In this document: positions 22,291 to 34,008 of the stretch, one piece after another
Numbering within the stretch: the stretch's first letter is position 1
How the letters are laid out: every line of letters starts with the position of its first letter
Assembly (NCBI RefSeq): GCF_004210375.1
Contig: NC_134828.1
Coordinates: forward strand, 24,978,400-25,042,399
Reading direction: 5' to 3'
Source: Tachypleus tridentatus
Lineage: Eukaryota > Arthropoda > Merostomata > Xiphosura > Limulidae
Length of the DNA stretch: 64,000 bases
Position numbers and translations under genes: made by a program
The notes under the pieces: model-generated
Databases searched by the model: none
Seen by the model: the letters and a program-made list of their open reading frames with translations, nothing else
Told to the model about the DNA's origin: nothing

Positions 22291-23428
22291 TTTTGTACTT
22301 GTAAATTAAAACACGTTTTTCGTTTTGCTTGTTCATACTAATTACTTTTATTGATTTTTTTCCAGAGACACGTGCTGAGTAACATCAATCGATCCTTTCC
22401 AAAAATAACAATTACCTCTTTATAGACAGGGCAAAGCTGTTCGTCTCTGTATCTACTGTCACCCGTTATATGTAGCAACAAACAAAACTGACTTGGATTG
22501 AATTTTATACAAGAGTTTAAACTGATAAATTACAGAATGAATGGTTGGACTTTGTCTGTTTGTTTGTTTTTTAAATATAACACTTTAATAAGGGCTCAAC
22601 TGAGCGCGGAGTTAGGTAGCAGAATTCTAAAATCCGATACCAAATAAAGATTTCAAGGCCCTTAACATAAGACGCACGATGCGTTTGCCACGGCTCATAA
22701 TAGTGAAAGGAGTGGCCCATTTGTAACACTAATTGTTTAAGCCCGGTATTGTTCCGTACATTTGCTGTTTGCGAAAGGACTTAAGATTGTGGATCCTAAG
22801 AAAATAAAAAAAAAGGGTTTTGAGGTCAGGAGCAGCGATAAGGATAGGGGAATTACCCAGTTACCGAGGGTTCCAAATACAAGAGGGCACCAATGTGGGT
22901 GAGGTCGTACCATTAACTTCAAATAAGCTTTCGCTGATCTGTTAGAAATTGTCCGAAAACGATCAAACAGTATTTTTACAAGTAACAAAGAAGTTTTCTA
23001 AATATATCATGAAGTCAGTTTCGTAAATTCATCTCTCAAACAGGCGTCTCATAGAAAGTATTTTTTTTATTATAAAATCAACTATTAAAAGTCTTATGAA
23101 AAGCTTGGCCTCTTTTTTTTATTATTATTATAAACAAAACCTCTAACATTTTCACAGAAGGCCTACTTTACACCATAACCTGAAAAACAGCTGCCTTAAA
23201 GAAGGCGACCATTTTATCACCAATTTAAACACTAGGATTCTCATAGGATGCCTCCTTTTTATATACAATTAACCATTGCCTGTTACAATGTGCTTATTAT
23301 TGCTCACCATTTACTTAGCTGTTACGTACTGTTACATATCTTAGATAGTTTTATTGTGTTTGCTATTTTATATGTTTATTTAGTTTTGTACATTGTTCTA
23401 TATCTGAAGTTGAATGTATCTATTTAAC
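22291..23428. other. no recognisable gene
   Basis: AT-rich unique sequence. The 83-codon minus-strand frame at 22737-22988 has no recognisable domain. Confidence 0.6.
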
Positions 23429-23702
23429 TTGGCCTGGCATGGCCTAGCGCGTTAAGGCGTCCACTTCGTAATCTGAGGGTCGTGGGTTCGCGCCCGACTC
23501 GCGCCAAAACATGCTCGCCCTCCCAGCCGTGGGGGCGTTATTATGTGACGGTCAATCCCACTATTCCTTGGTAAAAGAGTAGCCCAAGAGTTGGCGGTGG
23601 GTGGTGATGACTAGCTGCCTTCCCTCTAGTCTTACACTGCTAAATTAGGGACGGCTAACATAGATAGCCCTCGAGTAGCTTTGTGCGAAATTCCAAAATA
23701 AA
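23429..23702 (+). mobile_element. SINE-A with target duplication
   Basis: Full-length forward copy (ggcctggcatggcctagcgc ... gctttgtgcgaaattc). ctatttaac is found at about 23420 and 23703 as a 9-bp target duplication. Confidence 0.92.
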
Positions 23703-23795
23703 CTATTTAACGTTGTGCTGGTATTGTTAACTGTGTTGTTTGTAGAGTAGAAATGTTCACTGTATATCCTGTGTTAGTGATTATGTTCACTTCCT

Positions 23796-23893
23796 CATTT
23801 GAATTATTAATTACAGCAACTTAGTGATTGAATTATTAACTACAACAACTTAGTGTTGGAATTGTCAACTTGCAACCACTTGATGTTTGAATA
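23796..23893. repeat. isolated remnant of the ~28-bp array
   Basis: Three to four units of ttgaattattaactacaac and aacttagtg. They match the array that begins 1.5 kb to the right, beyond the 24147-25080 pseudogene. Confidence 0.75.
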
Positions 23894-24146
23894 ACAGTAT
23901 GTAACACAAATTTTATTCCTGGATAGTATGTGTTATTTCTTAACTGCTTATGTTGTAAAAGTACAGAGAATGGCCATTATTCCCTTTAAGCTTTGCTTTT
24001 GTAACCTGGATAATGAAATTTAGAAATTAGCCTATTTTCTATGTAAAAACGGGCAAATCTGCACATTTTCGTCAACATAAGGTCTGAATAAAACAACATA
24101 TGAATCAATATTTACATGTATTTATACTAAAGTTATACAAAAATGT

Positions 24147-25080
24147 TTAGAAGTGAGTAGTTTTTCGAGACTTGCGATTGTAATGTAAATCACTTTCACG
24201 TATCAGCCCCCAAATATAGTCTTGGCATTAAACTTTCTTAGACCAAGATATCTGATCAAGTCATTGAGGTCTCTTTGGTTGGGGTAGTATGGGTTTCCCT
24301 CACCAGCTGTATCTCTGAAATTGTAATCTGGATCTTCAATACCTACCTCCTCTTCTGATTTGCTGCTTTCTTCTGATGATGACTGCTTTCTCTCTGGCAG
24401 AGTGGGTGCAGGAAGCTCAGGGCAGTGTGACACTGGGGCGATGGAAGGTCTGGATACATGATGGCAGATGCATTCTTGCCAGTCCGACGTTTGGAAGCTT
24501 CCACCATGCAGAAGTAGCAATTACTTGAGTGGTCAGTAGGCTCACACCAAATTCTTGGAATAGTGAACTCCATGTCTCTCTTTTCCCCTCTGTACCATAC
24601 TGCAAAAGAGCAAAATAAAATTGTTATTATGAAGAATACATTTATTTCATCCACAACTAATGTGTAAGAGGTTTATGCAAAATATTCTATATGTGATATT
24701 TTTCTATACTATTGGAAATTTAAAAAAAATATTTAAATTTTAAAAGGTATAAAATTTGTATAATATAAAATCTTACTATTCAAGGAAGCACAAATTCTCC
24801 GTCTTACCTTCTAGAGTTTTTTTGTAGTGCTCGCAGGTAAAATGAGATGCTCATAGTTTGTCTTGATCCCCGATAGGCATGCCAAAATATGCCTTATAGG
24901 CTTCACACATTTTAGCAGACGCTGTCACAGAGTACGTTTTCGCTCTTGTCTTGATAAATTGGCTACATACATAGCAGAATGCTTGCAGCTTCTTGATGCT
25001 ATCTCTGATAAAAACAGATAGGTCTATGTGTTCACTTAAGCAGTTAAAACTAAACTGAAGTGGTGAATGGTGAGCCCCTG
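24147..25080 (-). pseudogene. broken spliced copy of a repeated uncharacterised arthropod gene family
   Basis: The minus strand carries two blocks of protein-like sequence. The upstream block (about 25080-24808) includes LSEHIDLSVFIRDSIKKLQ, FCYVC and FTCEHYKKTLE, with an in-frame TGA. The downstream block (24599-24147) includes WYRGEKRDMEFTIPRIW, EPTDHSSNCYFCMV, the acidic SSSEESSKSEEE and DLNDLIRYLGLRK. A phase-matched intron joins them: donor GAAG|GTAAGA at 24808, acceptor CTCTTTTGCAG|TA at 24600, 208 bp. Cys/His pairs (CYVC, CEH, CYFC) suggest a metal-binding region. A frameshift lies near 24443. A second frame change near 24215 leads directly into WGLIRESDLHY and a KSRKTTHF-stop end, which looks like an internal deletion. 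I recall this as a multicopy uncharacterised family in arthropods, possibly transposon-derived. Function unknown. Confidence 0.65.
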
Positions 25081-25361
25081 TATATATATTACTATGGAAA
25101 GTTCTAGAAAATTCTAAAAGGTTATTGAATTTCTACAACATTTGAGAAAGTTCTTGAAAATTCTTGTAAGTTCTATCAGCTACTCAGCACTGAATCTACC
25201 TGGAATGTTCTGGAAAATGGATAAATTTGAAAATTTCATTACTTAGGTCACAAAAGCAAAGTTTGAAGAGAAAAATAGGTCTTTTCCATTTACTTTAGGC
25301 ACAAGAAATTGGGAAATAACACTTTCTGCCCAGGAACAAGAAAAGTTAAACATTTTGTTAG

Positions 25362-26680
25362 ATATTGGTATTAACTACAACAACTTAATATTTGAATTAT
25401 TAACTACATCAAGTTGGTGATTGAGTTATTAATTACAGCATCTTAATATTTGAATTATTAACTACAACATCTTGGCGTTTGAATTATGAACTACAACTTC
25501 TTGGTGTTTGATTTAACTTCAACATCTTGGTGTTTGATTTAACTACAACATCTTGGTGTTTGAATTATTAATTACAACATCTTGATGTTTGAATTATTAA
25601 CTACAATATCTTGGTATTTGAATTATTAACTACAACATTTTGATGTTCTAATTATTAACTACAACAACATTGTGATTGATTTATTGACTGTATCAACTTG
25701 AGTTTGAATTATTAACTACAGCAACTTAGTGTTTGAATTTTTAGTACATCAACTTCATGTTTGAAATATTATTTACATATCTTGGTGTTTGAATTATTAA
25801 TTACAACATCTTGATTTTTAAATTAATAACTACATCAACTTGGTGTTTTAATTATTAACTGCAAGATCTTGGTGTTTGAATTATTAACTACATCAACTTG
25901 GTGTTTTAATTATTAACTACAACCGCTTGAGCTTGAATTATCAATTACATCAATTTAGTGTTTTAATTATTAATTGCAAGATCTTGGTGTTTGAATTATT
26001 AACTGCAAGATCTTGGTGTTTAAATTATTAAATACATCAACTTGAGTTTGAATTATTAACTACATCCACTTGGTGTTTGAATTATTAACCATATCAAGTT
26101 GGTGTTTAAATTATTAACTTCAACAGCTTGAGTTTAAATTATCAATTACATCAACTTAGTGTTTTAATTATTAACTGCAAGATCTTGGTGTTTGAATTAT
26201 TAAATACATCAACTTGAGTTTGAATTATTAACTACATCAACCTGGTGATTGATTTATTGACTATATCAACTTGAGTTTGAATTATTAACTACATCAACTT
26301 GAGTTTAAATTATCAATTACATCAACTTAGTGTTTTAATTATTAACTGCAATGTCTTGGTGTTTGAATTATTAACTACATCAACTTGAGTTTGAATTATT
26401 AACTACATCAACCTGGTGATTGATTTATTGACTATATCAACTTGAGTTTGAATTATTAACTACATCAACTTGAGTTTGAATTATTAATTACATCAACTTG
26501 GTGTTTGAATTATTTACTACATCAACTTGAGTTTGAATTATTAACTACATCAACTTGAGTTTGAATTATTAACTACAACAGCTTCAGCTTGAATTATTAA
26601 CTACATCAACTTGAGTTTGAATTATTAACTACAACAGCTTCAGCTTGAATTATTAACTACATCAACTTGGTGTTTTAATT
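25362..26680. repeat. ~28-bp tandem array (TTGAATTATTAACTACATCAAC type)
   Basis: About 45 units of ttgaattattaactacatca followed by acttgag or acttggtg, with unit length varying between 26 and 30 bp. Variants alternate irregularly: catcaacttgag, catcttggtgt, gcaagatcttggtgt, cagcttcagc. Confidence 0.95.
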
Positions 26681-26689
26681 GGTCACAGT

Positions 26690-27700
26690 TAATAACTGAA
26701 ATATTAACTGTTTTATTTTTTATCTTTAACCGTGCTCGCTACATTATAACGTCATCATAATCAGTAGCTTCTGTATTTATTTTTTCATTTGCCTGGTTCA
26801 TTCATACGCCCTGCTTTAATGTGCGTTGACATCTTAAATTAATTTTTATTATCCTTCAATTGCCTCTTGCTGTTATATATTATTCCCCTCTCAATCCGTA
26901 TCATTGCTATCTCATTCGCTCTCATTTTAATACTTGGGTCATAATCAATAGTCAGTTTCATTACATCTGAAATAGAGATTATATATTGTGATACGTAACC
27001 CCATTGAATTAAAACGGTATTAACGGTACGTTCGTGTTCTATATGGATTGATTAAACCACTTTATTGTTACGTTTTGCTATAGGAAACATGCTCTGTATA
27101 TTACCTTCTACAGATAGACAGAGGTCTTAATTCGCAAGCGTATTTCTTACTCATAAAATATCCATTTTCACAGAAAAAAAATAATAACTTGTTTCAATGG
27201 ATGCTTCAGGCAATATTATATTACATTTTTTTTATCATTGTATTCTCGTTACGTAGCGAATAATAAAAAAAATGTCTGAGGTGAAAATATGTCGTAATTT
27301 AATTATACAACTGGCGCAAAAACGACGTTCACGTTATCAAATGATAAGGTTGCGAATTCTTGTTCCCTTGTGTCTGAACCCTGAAGGCACGTAAAGTTGA
27401 GGGTAAATCTGTAAATTTGTTTGTTTCCTGATACTTCCTGCCCCTTGGTTCAAGTGTTACACAGTGTGCGTTCATTCTTCATGTTGTGGAAATAACAGTA
27501 AATTTGAACATCTGTCACCTACTGTTTTTCAAGAGTTTTTCTTGTACGCGGGTATATTCAACTATCCTTTGATAAAGTACATAATATCGATATAGTTTTC
27601 TTTCCGCCAACACATACAGCATACCTTCAACGTTTTGTTTCACTAGTTTCTATTTTTAATATCCTTAATGGATACAGTGATTGTGTTTAATTTCTTGTCT
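26690..27700. other. no recognisable gene
   Basis: Unique AT-rich sequence. No frame longer than about 60 codons with domain features. Confidence 0.6.
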
Positions 27701-27701
27701 G

Positions 27702-27970
27702 CTGAGCTGGGTGTGACCCAGTAGTCAAGGTACTGGAATGTGATTCCGATAGTCTATAATTCGTGTCCCATCAGACGAACTCTACGCTCTATGGGCGTTA
27801 GTGCGTAATCTGAGAAACAGTTAAAATCACTGTTCGATTGTATTAGCTCAAGAGTTAGTTGGTGGTGTGCGCGTTTGACAAGCTGTCTTTTTTCTCTCCT
27901 ATATCTGTTGAAACTTAACGGCGGCTAGCGCAGATAGTCCTTGTGTAGTTTTGTTTGTTTGTTTTTGCAA
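27702..27970 (+). mobile_element. SINE-A, ancient copy
   Basis: Strongly diverged forward copy: ggtgtgacccagtagtcaag, tatgggcgttagtg, agctcaagagttagttggtg, ggcggctagcgcagatag, ttgtgtagttttg. Order and spacing match SINE-A. Confidence 0.55.
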
Positions 27971-28022
27971 ATGTTCGAAAAAATAAAACGACGATTTTTT
28001 GCGTCACTTATTTAAGTTATCT

Positions 28023-28240
28023 GACCAGCCTAGTATGTCCTGGTAGCTAGGACGCTCGAATACCGTTACCGTATAAGTTCTACATTTTAAACCTTACGTG
28101 TGTTATAAAGTTATGATCAATCCCACTATTCTTTGTTGATGGGTGGTGTTGACTAGCTGCCTTCCCTCTAGTCTATCAACGCTAAAGTAGGGACTGCTAC
28201 GCAGACAGCCCTGGCATTGTGTGAGGTTCATAACAGACCT
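28023..28240 (+). mobile_element. SINE-A, old copy with internal deletion
   Basis: Core well preserved (caatcccactattctttg, gactagctgccttccctcta, gggactgctacgcagacagc). The head is diverged (gaccagcctagtatgtcctg) and the segment between ttgt and tgatgggtgg is missing. Confidence 0.65.
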
Positions 28241-28929
28241 AAATATTTGATCAGAAACCCCCAGACTGAGATGTCTAGATAAGCAACGTCACAGAGAGAA
28301 AGATAAACCTAATTTAAACTGGATCAACCATCTGCATACTGAAATATTTCTTGGGACGTCACACACTCTGGAGGTAGAAACCAAACAATTATTCGTTTGT
28401 TAAGAACCAAAATGGCGCCTACTTTCCAAGCTAAAATACGTGTCGCTGTCTAACAAACAGAAACCTATGAAAACCTATAGTTATGTGAACTCGAGGCTCT
28501 CCTGAACATCTTTTATCATTACTAATTACTTTAAAAACAATCGATAACTAATACCACACGCGAATGTATAATTATAGTTAACTATAGTATAACTCGTAGA
28601 AGCTGTGTGTGATTTTATTTCTGTTTGAAATTCCGTTGAACTAAGTAAGTCTTTCCACGCTACTTCCCTGTCTACTTCCCTAAATATCCTTATATTTTGT
28701 CAGTTTATATTTTATACTTTTCCAAAGAAGTTCCCAGTTCTCCAGACTCCAGAAAAAACATTCAAAAGTTTCTTACTGTTAACACAATATAATATTGATT
28801 CATTCAGGGAAAGTTGAATATCTTGTTAGACAGAAACCTCGTAACGAAGTATTTTGCCAAAATCGAATCAACAGAAATAAATGGTTTACATGAAAACCGA
28901 TGAAATACGTATGGGTGGGTGTTGTTGTT

Positions 28930-29042
28930 AATTTTTGTATATAGTAAAGCCACAACGTGTCTTCTATTGTATCCGTCGAGAGAACTCAAACCCCTGAGTA
29001 TAGTGCTATAAATCTGAAGACTTACAGTTCTCCTAGCGGTGG
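28930..29042 (-). mobile_element. SINE-B, same subfamily as the nested copy at 6431
   Basis: Reverse copy: atatagtaaagccacaacgt, gagaactcaaacccctgagt, ataaatctgaagacttac and cctagcggtgg. Confidence 0.65.
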
Positions 29043-29104
29043 ACCATTGAAATATGTAAATAAAAATGCATGATATTTACACATAAACACAGGTTGAGTT
29101 TACG

Positions 29105-29180
29105 TTTTTGTTTCTTATTAATCACAAAGGTTACACAATGAGTTATCTTCGGTCTGCCCAGGGCAGGTATTGGAATTCAA
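29105..29180 (-). mobile_element. SINE-B fragment
   Basis: The tail half of a reverse copy: taatcacaaaggttacacaa, tgagttatcttcggtctgcc, gggcaggtattgg. The head is absent. Confidence 0.6.
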
Positions 29181-30565
29181 TTTTTTTCTTAGGTAAAACT
29201 AAGGTACCTTATCAATACTAGAATATTGTAAGTTATTTAATTGTTTGTGTGTGCCTGTTTTGAAATACTGATCACTAATAAACTGTTTAAAAATTGACTC
29301 CTGGAGATGTCTTGGAATTAGCGAATTCAAATTTAAACTAAATCGAATTGAATGCAAATATCGTATTCTTCTGATGGCGCCAGCGACAAGACCAGTAGTT
29401 TCTTCGGTGTCTAAAATTACAGGGTCAGCACTATCCGCCCCACGCCCAAAGTTAAAGGTCACACCTCATAGCAGTCGTTGAAGGAACTGTTGAAAGGGTC
29501 CACCTCCGACGAGGCACCACTCAAGAGATGTCGCTCTGTATTTTAATACCTTGAACGTAATCAATTTCAGTCGGTGAATAGCACCACTGAATTACAGAGA
29601 ACGCCCGAGATAATACAGGGCAACACTAAGATATACCTAACCACCGCCATCAACTAGTCTTCGTATTATTACAGCCTCACTAACTCCAGAGTTATAGTTA
29701 CAACCTGAGCACGACTTCTTCAAAAGTCCTTGTGTGTGAATTTAAATAGGAATACCGAAGAAAAAGGAAACTGCGTATTTCTTATTACTTTATATACCTT
29801 AACGTACTGTTTGATACGTAAACAAGAGGGAATTCTCAATAATCGTGGAATTTGAAATTCTTTTAGGCAGAGTTAGTGCAAATTTATCCATCAGACCCCT
29901 TTTTGTTACCCACATTTTCGTACTCCAGCGTTCACAAAAGTGAGGCACGCGTGTACCCGATTCGGTTTTATTACTCACAAAGACCTCTACCAGCCTACAC
30001 TTACAGTCACGATTAGAGTAAATTAATCTATGAAGCTTTGAGCATGGTCAAATACATCAACTGAAAGAGCTTGACCTCCTGGGTCTAAAATTGTAACCAG
30101 ATCTGAAACCGGTCAAGAAATAACAGAACTAAGACTTTGTACTTGGAAAACAAGAAGCAAAAAACCCAGAGTCGTTCTATGAGCCACTATGCCGCGGCTG
30201 AAAAATACACTTTATTGGATAAAACTGTGTTTTTGTTCTTCATACGCTACCTAACCTTCTTTCCATAGTTTAATATCTTGAACTACTTTATATAATTTTT
30301 ATCAGAGACTCTTTTTTTTTAAACCTTCTTTTCGTAAATTTATTCTTACGTAAAGTTCGTCCATTTACAACTATCAATCATTTTTTCTATTTCGTACATC
30401 TAACGCTGAGTATGAAAATATATTTAGCAACGTAATTTAAAGGAAATACTTGGTGACAGTATCATCCAAATAAAAATGAGTCAAATTACCAACGAACACT
30501 GATGTATTCATAAACTTACTCTTTGTGAAATTATGTTCTATATTTTTTCCATTCAAAATGTCGAG

Positions 30566-31844
30566 GACTAAAGAACAGTAAATGTGAACAAGGGTTGTTA
30601 AACTGGTGGATATGAAATAGATGGTTTGGATTAAAGAACAGTAAATGTAAACAAGGGTTGTTAAACTGGTGAATATAAAATAGATGGTTTGGATTAAAGA
30701 ACAGTAAATGTGAACAAGGGTTGTTAAACTGGTGGATATAAAATAGATGGTTTGGATTAAAGAACAGTAAATGTAAACAAGGGTTGTTAAACTGGTGGAT
30801 ATAAAATAGATGGTTTGGATTAAATAACTGTAAATGTGAACAAAGGTTGTTAAACTGGTGGATATAAAATAGATGGTTTGGATTAAAGAACAGTAAATGT
30901 GAACAAGGGTTGTTAAACTGGTGGATATTAAATAGATGGTTTGGATTAAAGAACAGTAAATGTGAACAAGGGTTGTTAAACTGGTGGATATAAAATAGAT
31001 GGTTTGGATTAAAGAACAGTAAATGTGAAAAGGGGTTGTTAAACTGGTGGATATAAAATTGATGGTTTGGATTAAAGAACAGTAAATGTGAACAAGGGTT
31101 GTTAAACTGGTAGATATAAAATAGATGGATTGGATTAAAGAACAGTAAATGTGAACAAGGGTTGTTAAACTGGTGGATATAAAATATATGGTTTGGATTA
31201 AAGAACTGTAAATGTGAACAAGGGTTGTTAAACTGGTTGATATGAAATACATGGTTTAGATTAAAGAACTGTAAATGTAAACAAGGGTTGTTAAACTGGT
31301 GGATATAAAATAGATGGTTTTGATTAAAGAACTGTAAATGTGAACAAGGGTTGTTAAACTGGTGGATATAAAATAGATGGTTTGGATTAAAAAACAGTAA
31401 ATGTGAACAAGGGTTGTTAAACTGGTGGATATGAAATAGATGGTTTGGATTAAAGAACAGTAAATGTAAACAAGGGTTGTTAAACTGGTGGATATAAAAT
31501 AGATGGTTTGGATTAAAGAAATGTAAATGTGAACAAGGGTTGTTAAACTGGTGGATATAAAATAGATGGTTTGGATTAAAGAACTGTAAATGTGAACAAG
31601 GGTTGTTAAACTGGTGGATATAAAATAGATGGTTTGGACTAAAGAACAGTAAATGTGAACAAGGGTTGTTAAACTGGTGGATATAAAATAGATGGTTTGG
31701 ATTAAAGAACTGTAAATGTAAACAAGAGTTGTTAAACTGGTGTATATGAAATAGATGGTTTGGATTAAACAACTGTAAATGTGAACAAGGGTTGTTAAAC
31801 TGGTGGATATAAAATAGATGGTTTGGATTAAAGAACAGTAAATG
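30566..31844. repeat. 63-bp tandem array
   Basis: About 20 very similar units: ggattaaagaacagtaaatg, tgaacaagggttgttaaact, ggtggatataaaatagatgg, ttt. The unit is exactly 21 codons long and two minus-strand frames contain no stop, giving frames of 413 and 271 codons. The 413-codon frame repeats a 21-residue unit (FNPNHLFYIHQF + NNPCSHLLF). No signal peptide, promoter or splice context is visible, so I annotate a satellite rather than a gene. Confidence 0.96.
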
Positions 31845-32146
31845 TTTGAGGGAAATTCAAAACGAAGTTAAAACTGAATTGGTCAGGACTAGGTTTTAAC
31901 ATTGTGTCGTTTCAGAAGAATAATATCCTCTGGATCAGTTTTTAAAACAGGAATACATCTCTAACTCATGTTCTAATAACCTCATAACCGAGTTCATGTT
32001 AAGTTCAAAGCAATGGTGATAACTTGATTAAAAACTTAGCAACATTATAGTTTCTAAAGCAAGGCTTTGGCACATTTGTTTTGGGATTGTTATGCGTTAG
32101 AGTGTTGTGCGATTTTGACAAGAATTGTCTTAATTATTTATATTTT
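31845..32146. other. unique spacer
   Basis: No gene or repeat recognised between the 63-bp array and the foldback element. Confidence 0.6.
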
Positions 32147-32428
32147 AAAAACGACCTGTGTGGGTATTAAAACTTGATTTACAATAAACTACAGAACAAC
32201 GTTTTGATCTTCTTAGGTCATATTCAGGTTAACAAAGAGAGTTAGCATCTGACCGTTGTAGGGTGCATGTCTCAGGGACGAGAGTCTTAATACGTACGAG
32301 ATTGTAGAGGGCGTTGCAGTTAGATTTTGAGTTAATATTTAATAAATACATCTAACTTTAATGCCCTCTACAATCTCGTACCCGTTCTTCATTAAAGTTT
32401 TAATACCCATACCAGTCGTCTTTAGAAT
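32147..32428. mobile_element. foldback/MITE-like element
   Basis: The ends are inverted copies of each other: acgacctgtgtgggtattaa at the left and, read in reverse, acgactggtatgggtattaa at the right, continuing aaactt. A strong hairpin lies inside, with 32-nt arms at 32294-32325 and 32350-32381 (about 3 mismatches) and a 24-nt loop. No coding sequence is visible, so movement would depend on another element. A related end is at 33436-33525. Confidence 0.7.
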
Positions 32429-33738
32429 ACGGTTTTATTTTAAGTGGGTTTCTCATCAACATGAAAAACTAATAATAACTTTTCACTATGACATTACCAT
32501 GTGGAATTGGCCATGTCAAAGGTTAAAGTACATTTCTTCTAGTACAGGGAACATAGAGAAACGATACTCGCATCATAAAAATGTCCTCACATTCCCCCAC
32601 CCCAACTCGCGTTTAAAACATTGCTAGGCTTAACGTTTAGGGCGTGATAATTATGCCAACCTTATTAGTTGTACCATACGTTGCGAATAATGATAAAACG
32701 AATTCGTTGGAAGCAATCTCGAATAATCCTGTACTATTGTCATGTTCAAGTTAAAAGTTCTAATCGATATCTAAACTGCTAATAACCTTCCCTGTTATGT
32801 GATTCGTTGTCGTTTTTGTTTTTAAGTTTCCAGTTTTCTACTCCGTTACCACTCACCCACATCTCACTTTACAGAGACTACAAAGAATTGGTGTCAGTGT
32901 TCAACTACCACCTGATGACTGTAACCCAATTCCCACAGTGTACTTGCTTTAAACTCGCTTGGAAAATCGTAATTGACTTAAAGCGACAACCAAATAACTA
33001 CTATACTGTTTTATTATCCATTTGTACGAATTTAAGAGAAAAACAAGATAATTCGGTCTGCCTTAGGACGTTAAATAACCGGTGAAATGTGTAGAAACTT
33101 GCTCAGTAAAATCGCTATCATTGAAGAATTTCATCTCTAATTATTTATCAAGTCACGTTGCTCTCTCTCTCTTTATATATAATTCCAGGAAAGGCTTTCG
33201 GCGGTTATAGAAAGTTAATAGTTTAGTAAGTATATTGTTCTTCCCCAGGTAGAAACCCCGCGGAGGTGAGGATACTTTAATTTTTTGAAACGAAAAATAT
33301 TTTTGTAATTGCATCATCAAATCTTTCTACATGCAAATAAAAAAAAATACACTGAAATTTTCTCTAACAATTTCATATAAATCAGGTTATGAAGTAATTC
33401 GCGATGACGAGAAACCCACTTGAAGTAAAAAGGTATCTTAAGACGACTGGTATGGATATTAAAATTTTTACTAAAATAAAGCAGAGAACAACGTTTGACC
33501 TTCTTAGGCCATCTTCGGTAATGAAATGTTGTTTATGAAATAGCATCCATTTATTCTGAATCTATTATCGTTTAATTAGGATTCACTTCAAGACATTGCT
33601 GGGGATAAGATCATTCCTAAATATCTGAACAAGATGTCGTGACTTTTATTCGTTTTCGTTATACCCGGCTCAACATCGGTAAATATTTAGCCTCTTATAT
33701 ATATATAGTTTCGTAAAACGTTAGTTTTCATTTCCAGA
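32429..33738. other. no recognisable gene
   Basis: Contains one further foldback-element end. Frames at 32361-32627 and 32807-33085 have no recognisable domain. A (CT)n/(TA)n patch is at 33162-33182. Confidence 0.55.
33436..33525 (+). mobile_element. solo end of the foldback element family
   Basis: gacgactggtatggatatta followed by gagaacaacgtttgacctt and cttaggccatcttcgg. It matches the left part of the 32147 element (gaacaacgttttgatcttct, taggtcatattcagg). Confidence 0.65.
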
Positions 33739-34008
33739 CGGCCTGGCATGGCCAGGTGGTTAGGGCGCTCGACTCGTAATCTGAAGATCGTGAGTTCGGA
33801 TCCCCATCACGCCAAACATGCTCGCCCTTTCAGCGGTGAGAACGTTATAATGTGAAGGTTAATCCCACTATTCGTTCGTACAAGATTAGCCCAAGAGTCG
33901 GTGGTGAGTGATGATGACTAACCGCCTTCCTTCTAGTCTTATACCTAAATTATGGACGGCTAGTGCATATAGCCTTCGTGTAGCTTCGCAGGAAATTCAC
34001 AAACAAAC
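33739..34008 (+). mobile_element. SINE-A
   Basis: Forward copy: ggcctggcatggccaggtgg, gactcgtaatctgaagatcg, aacatgctcgccctttcagc, ending caggaaattcacaaacaaac. Moderately diverged in the core. Confidence 0.92.

Larger units (their letters stand above)
28241..30565. other. mostly unique sequence with two SINE-B fragments
   Basis: No confident gene. The minus-strand interval about 29543-29199 is somewhat coding-like (see findings). SINE-B fragments are at 28930-29042 and 29105-29180. Confidence 0.55.
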
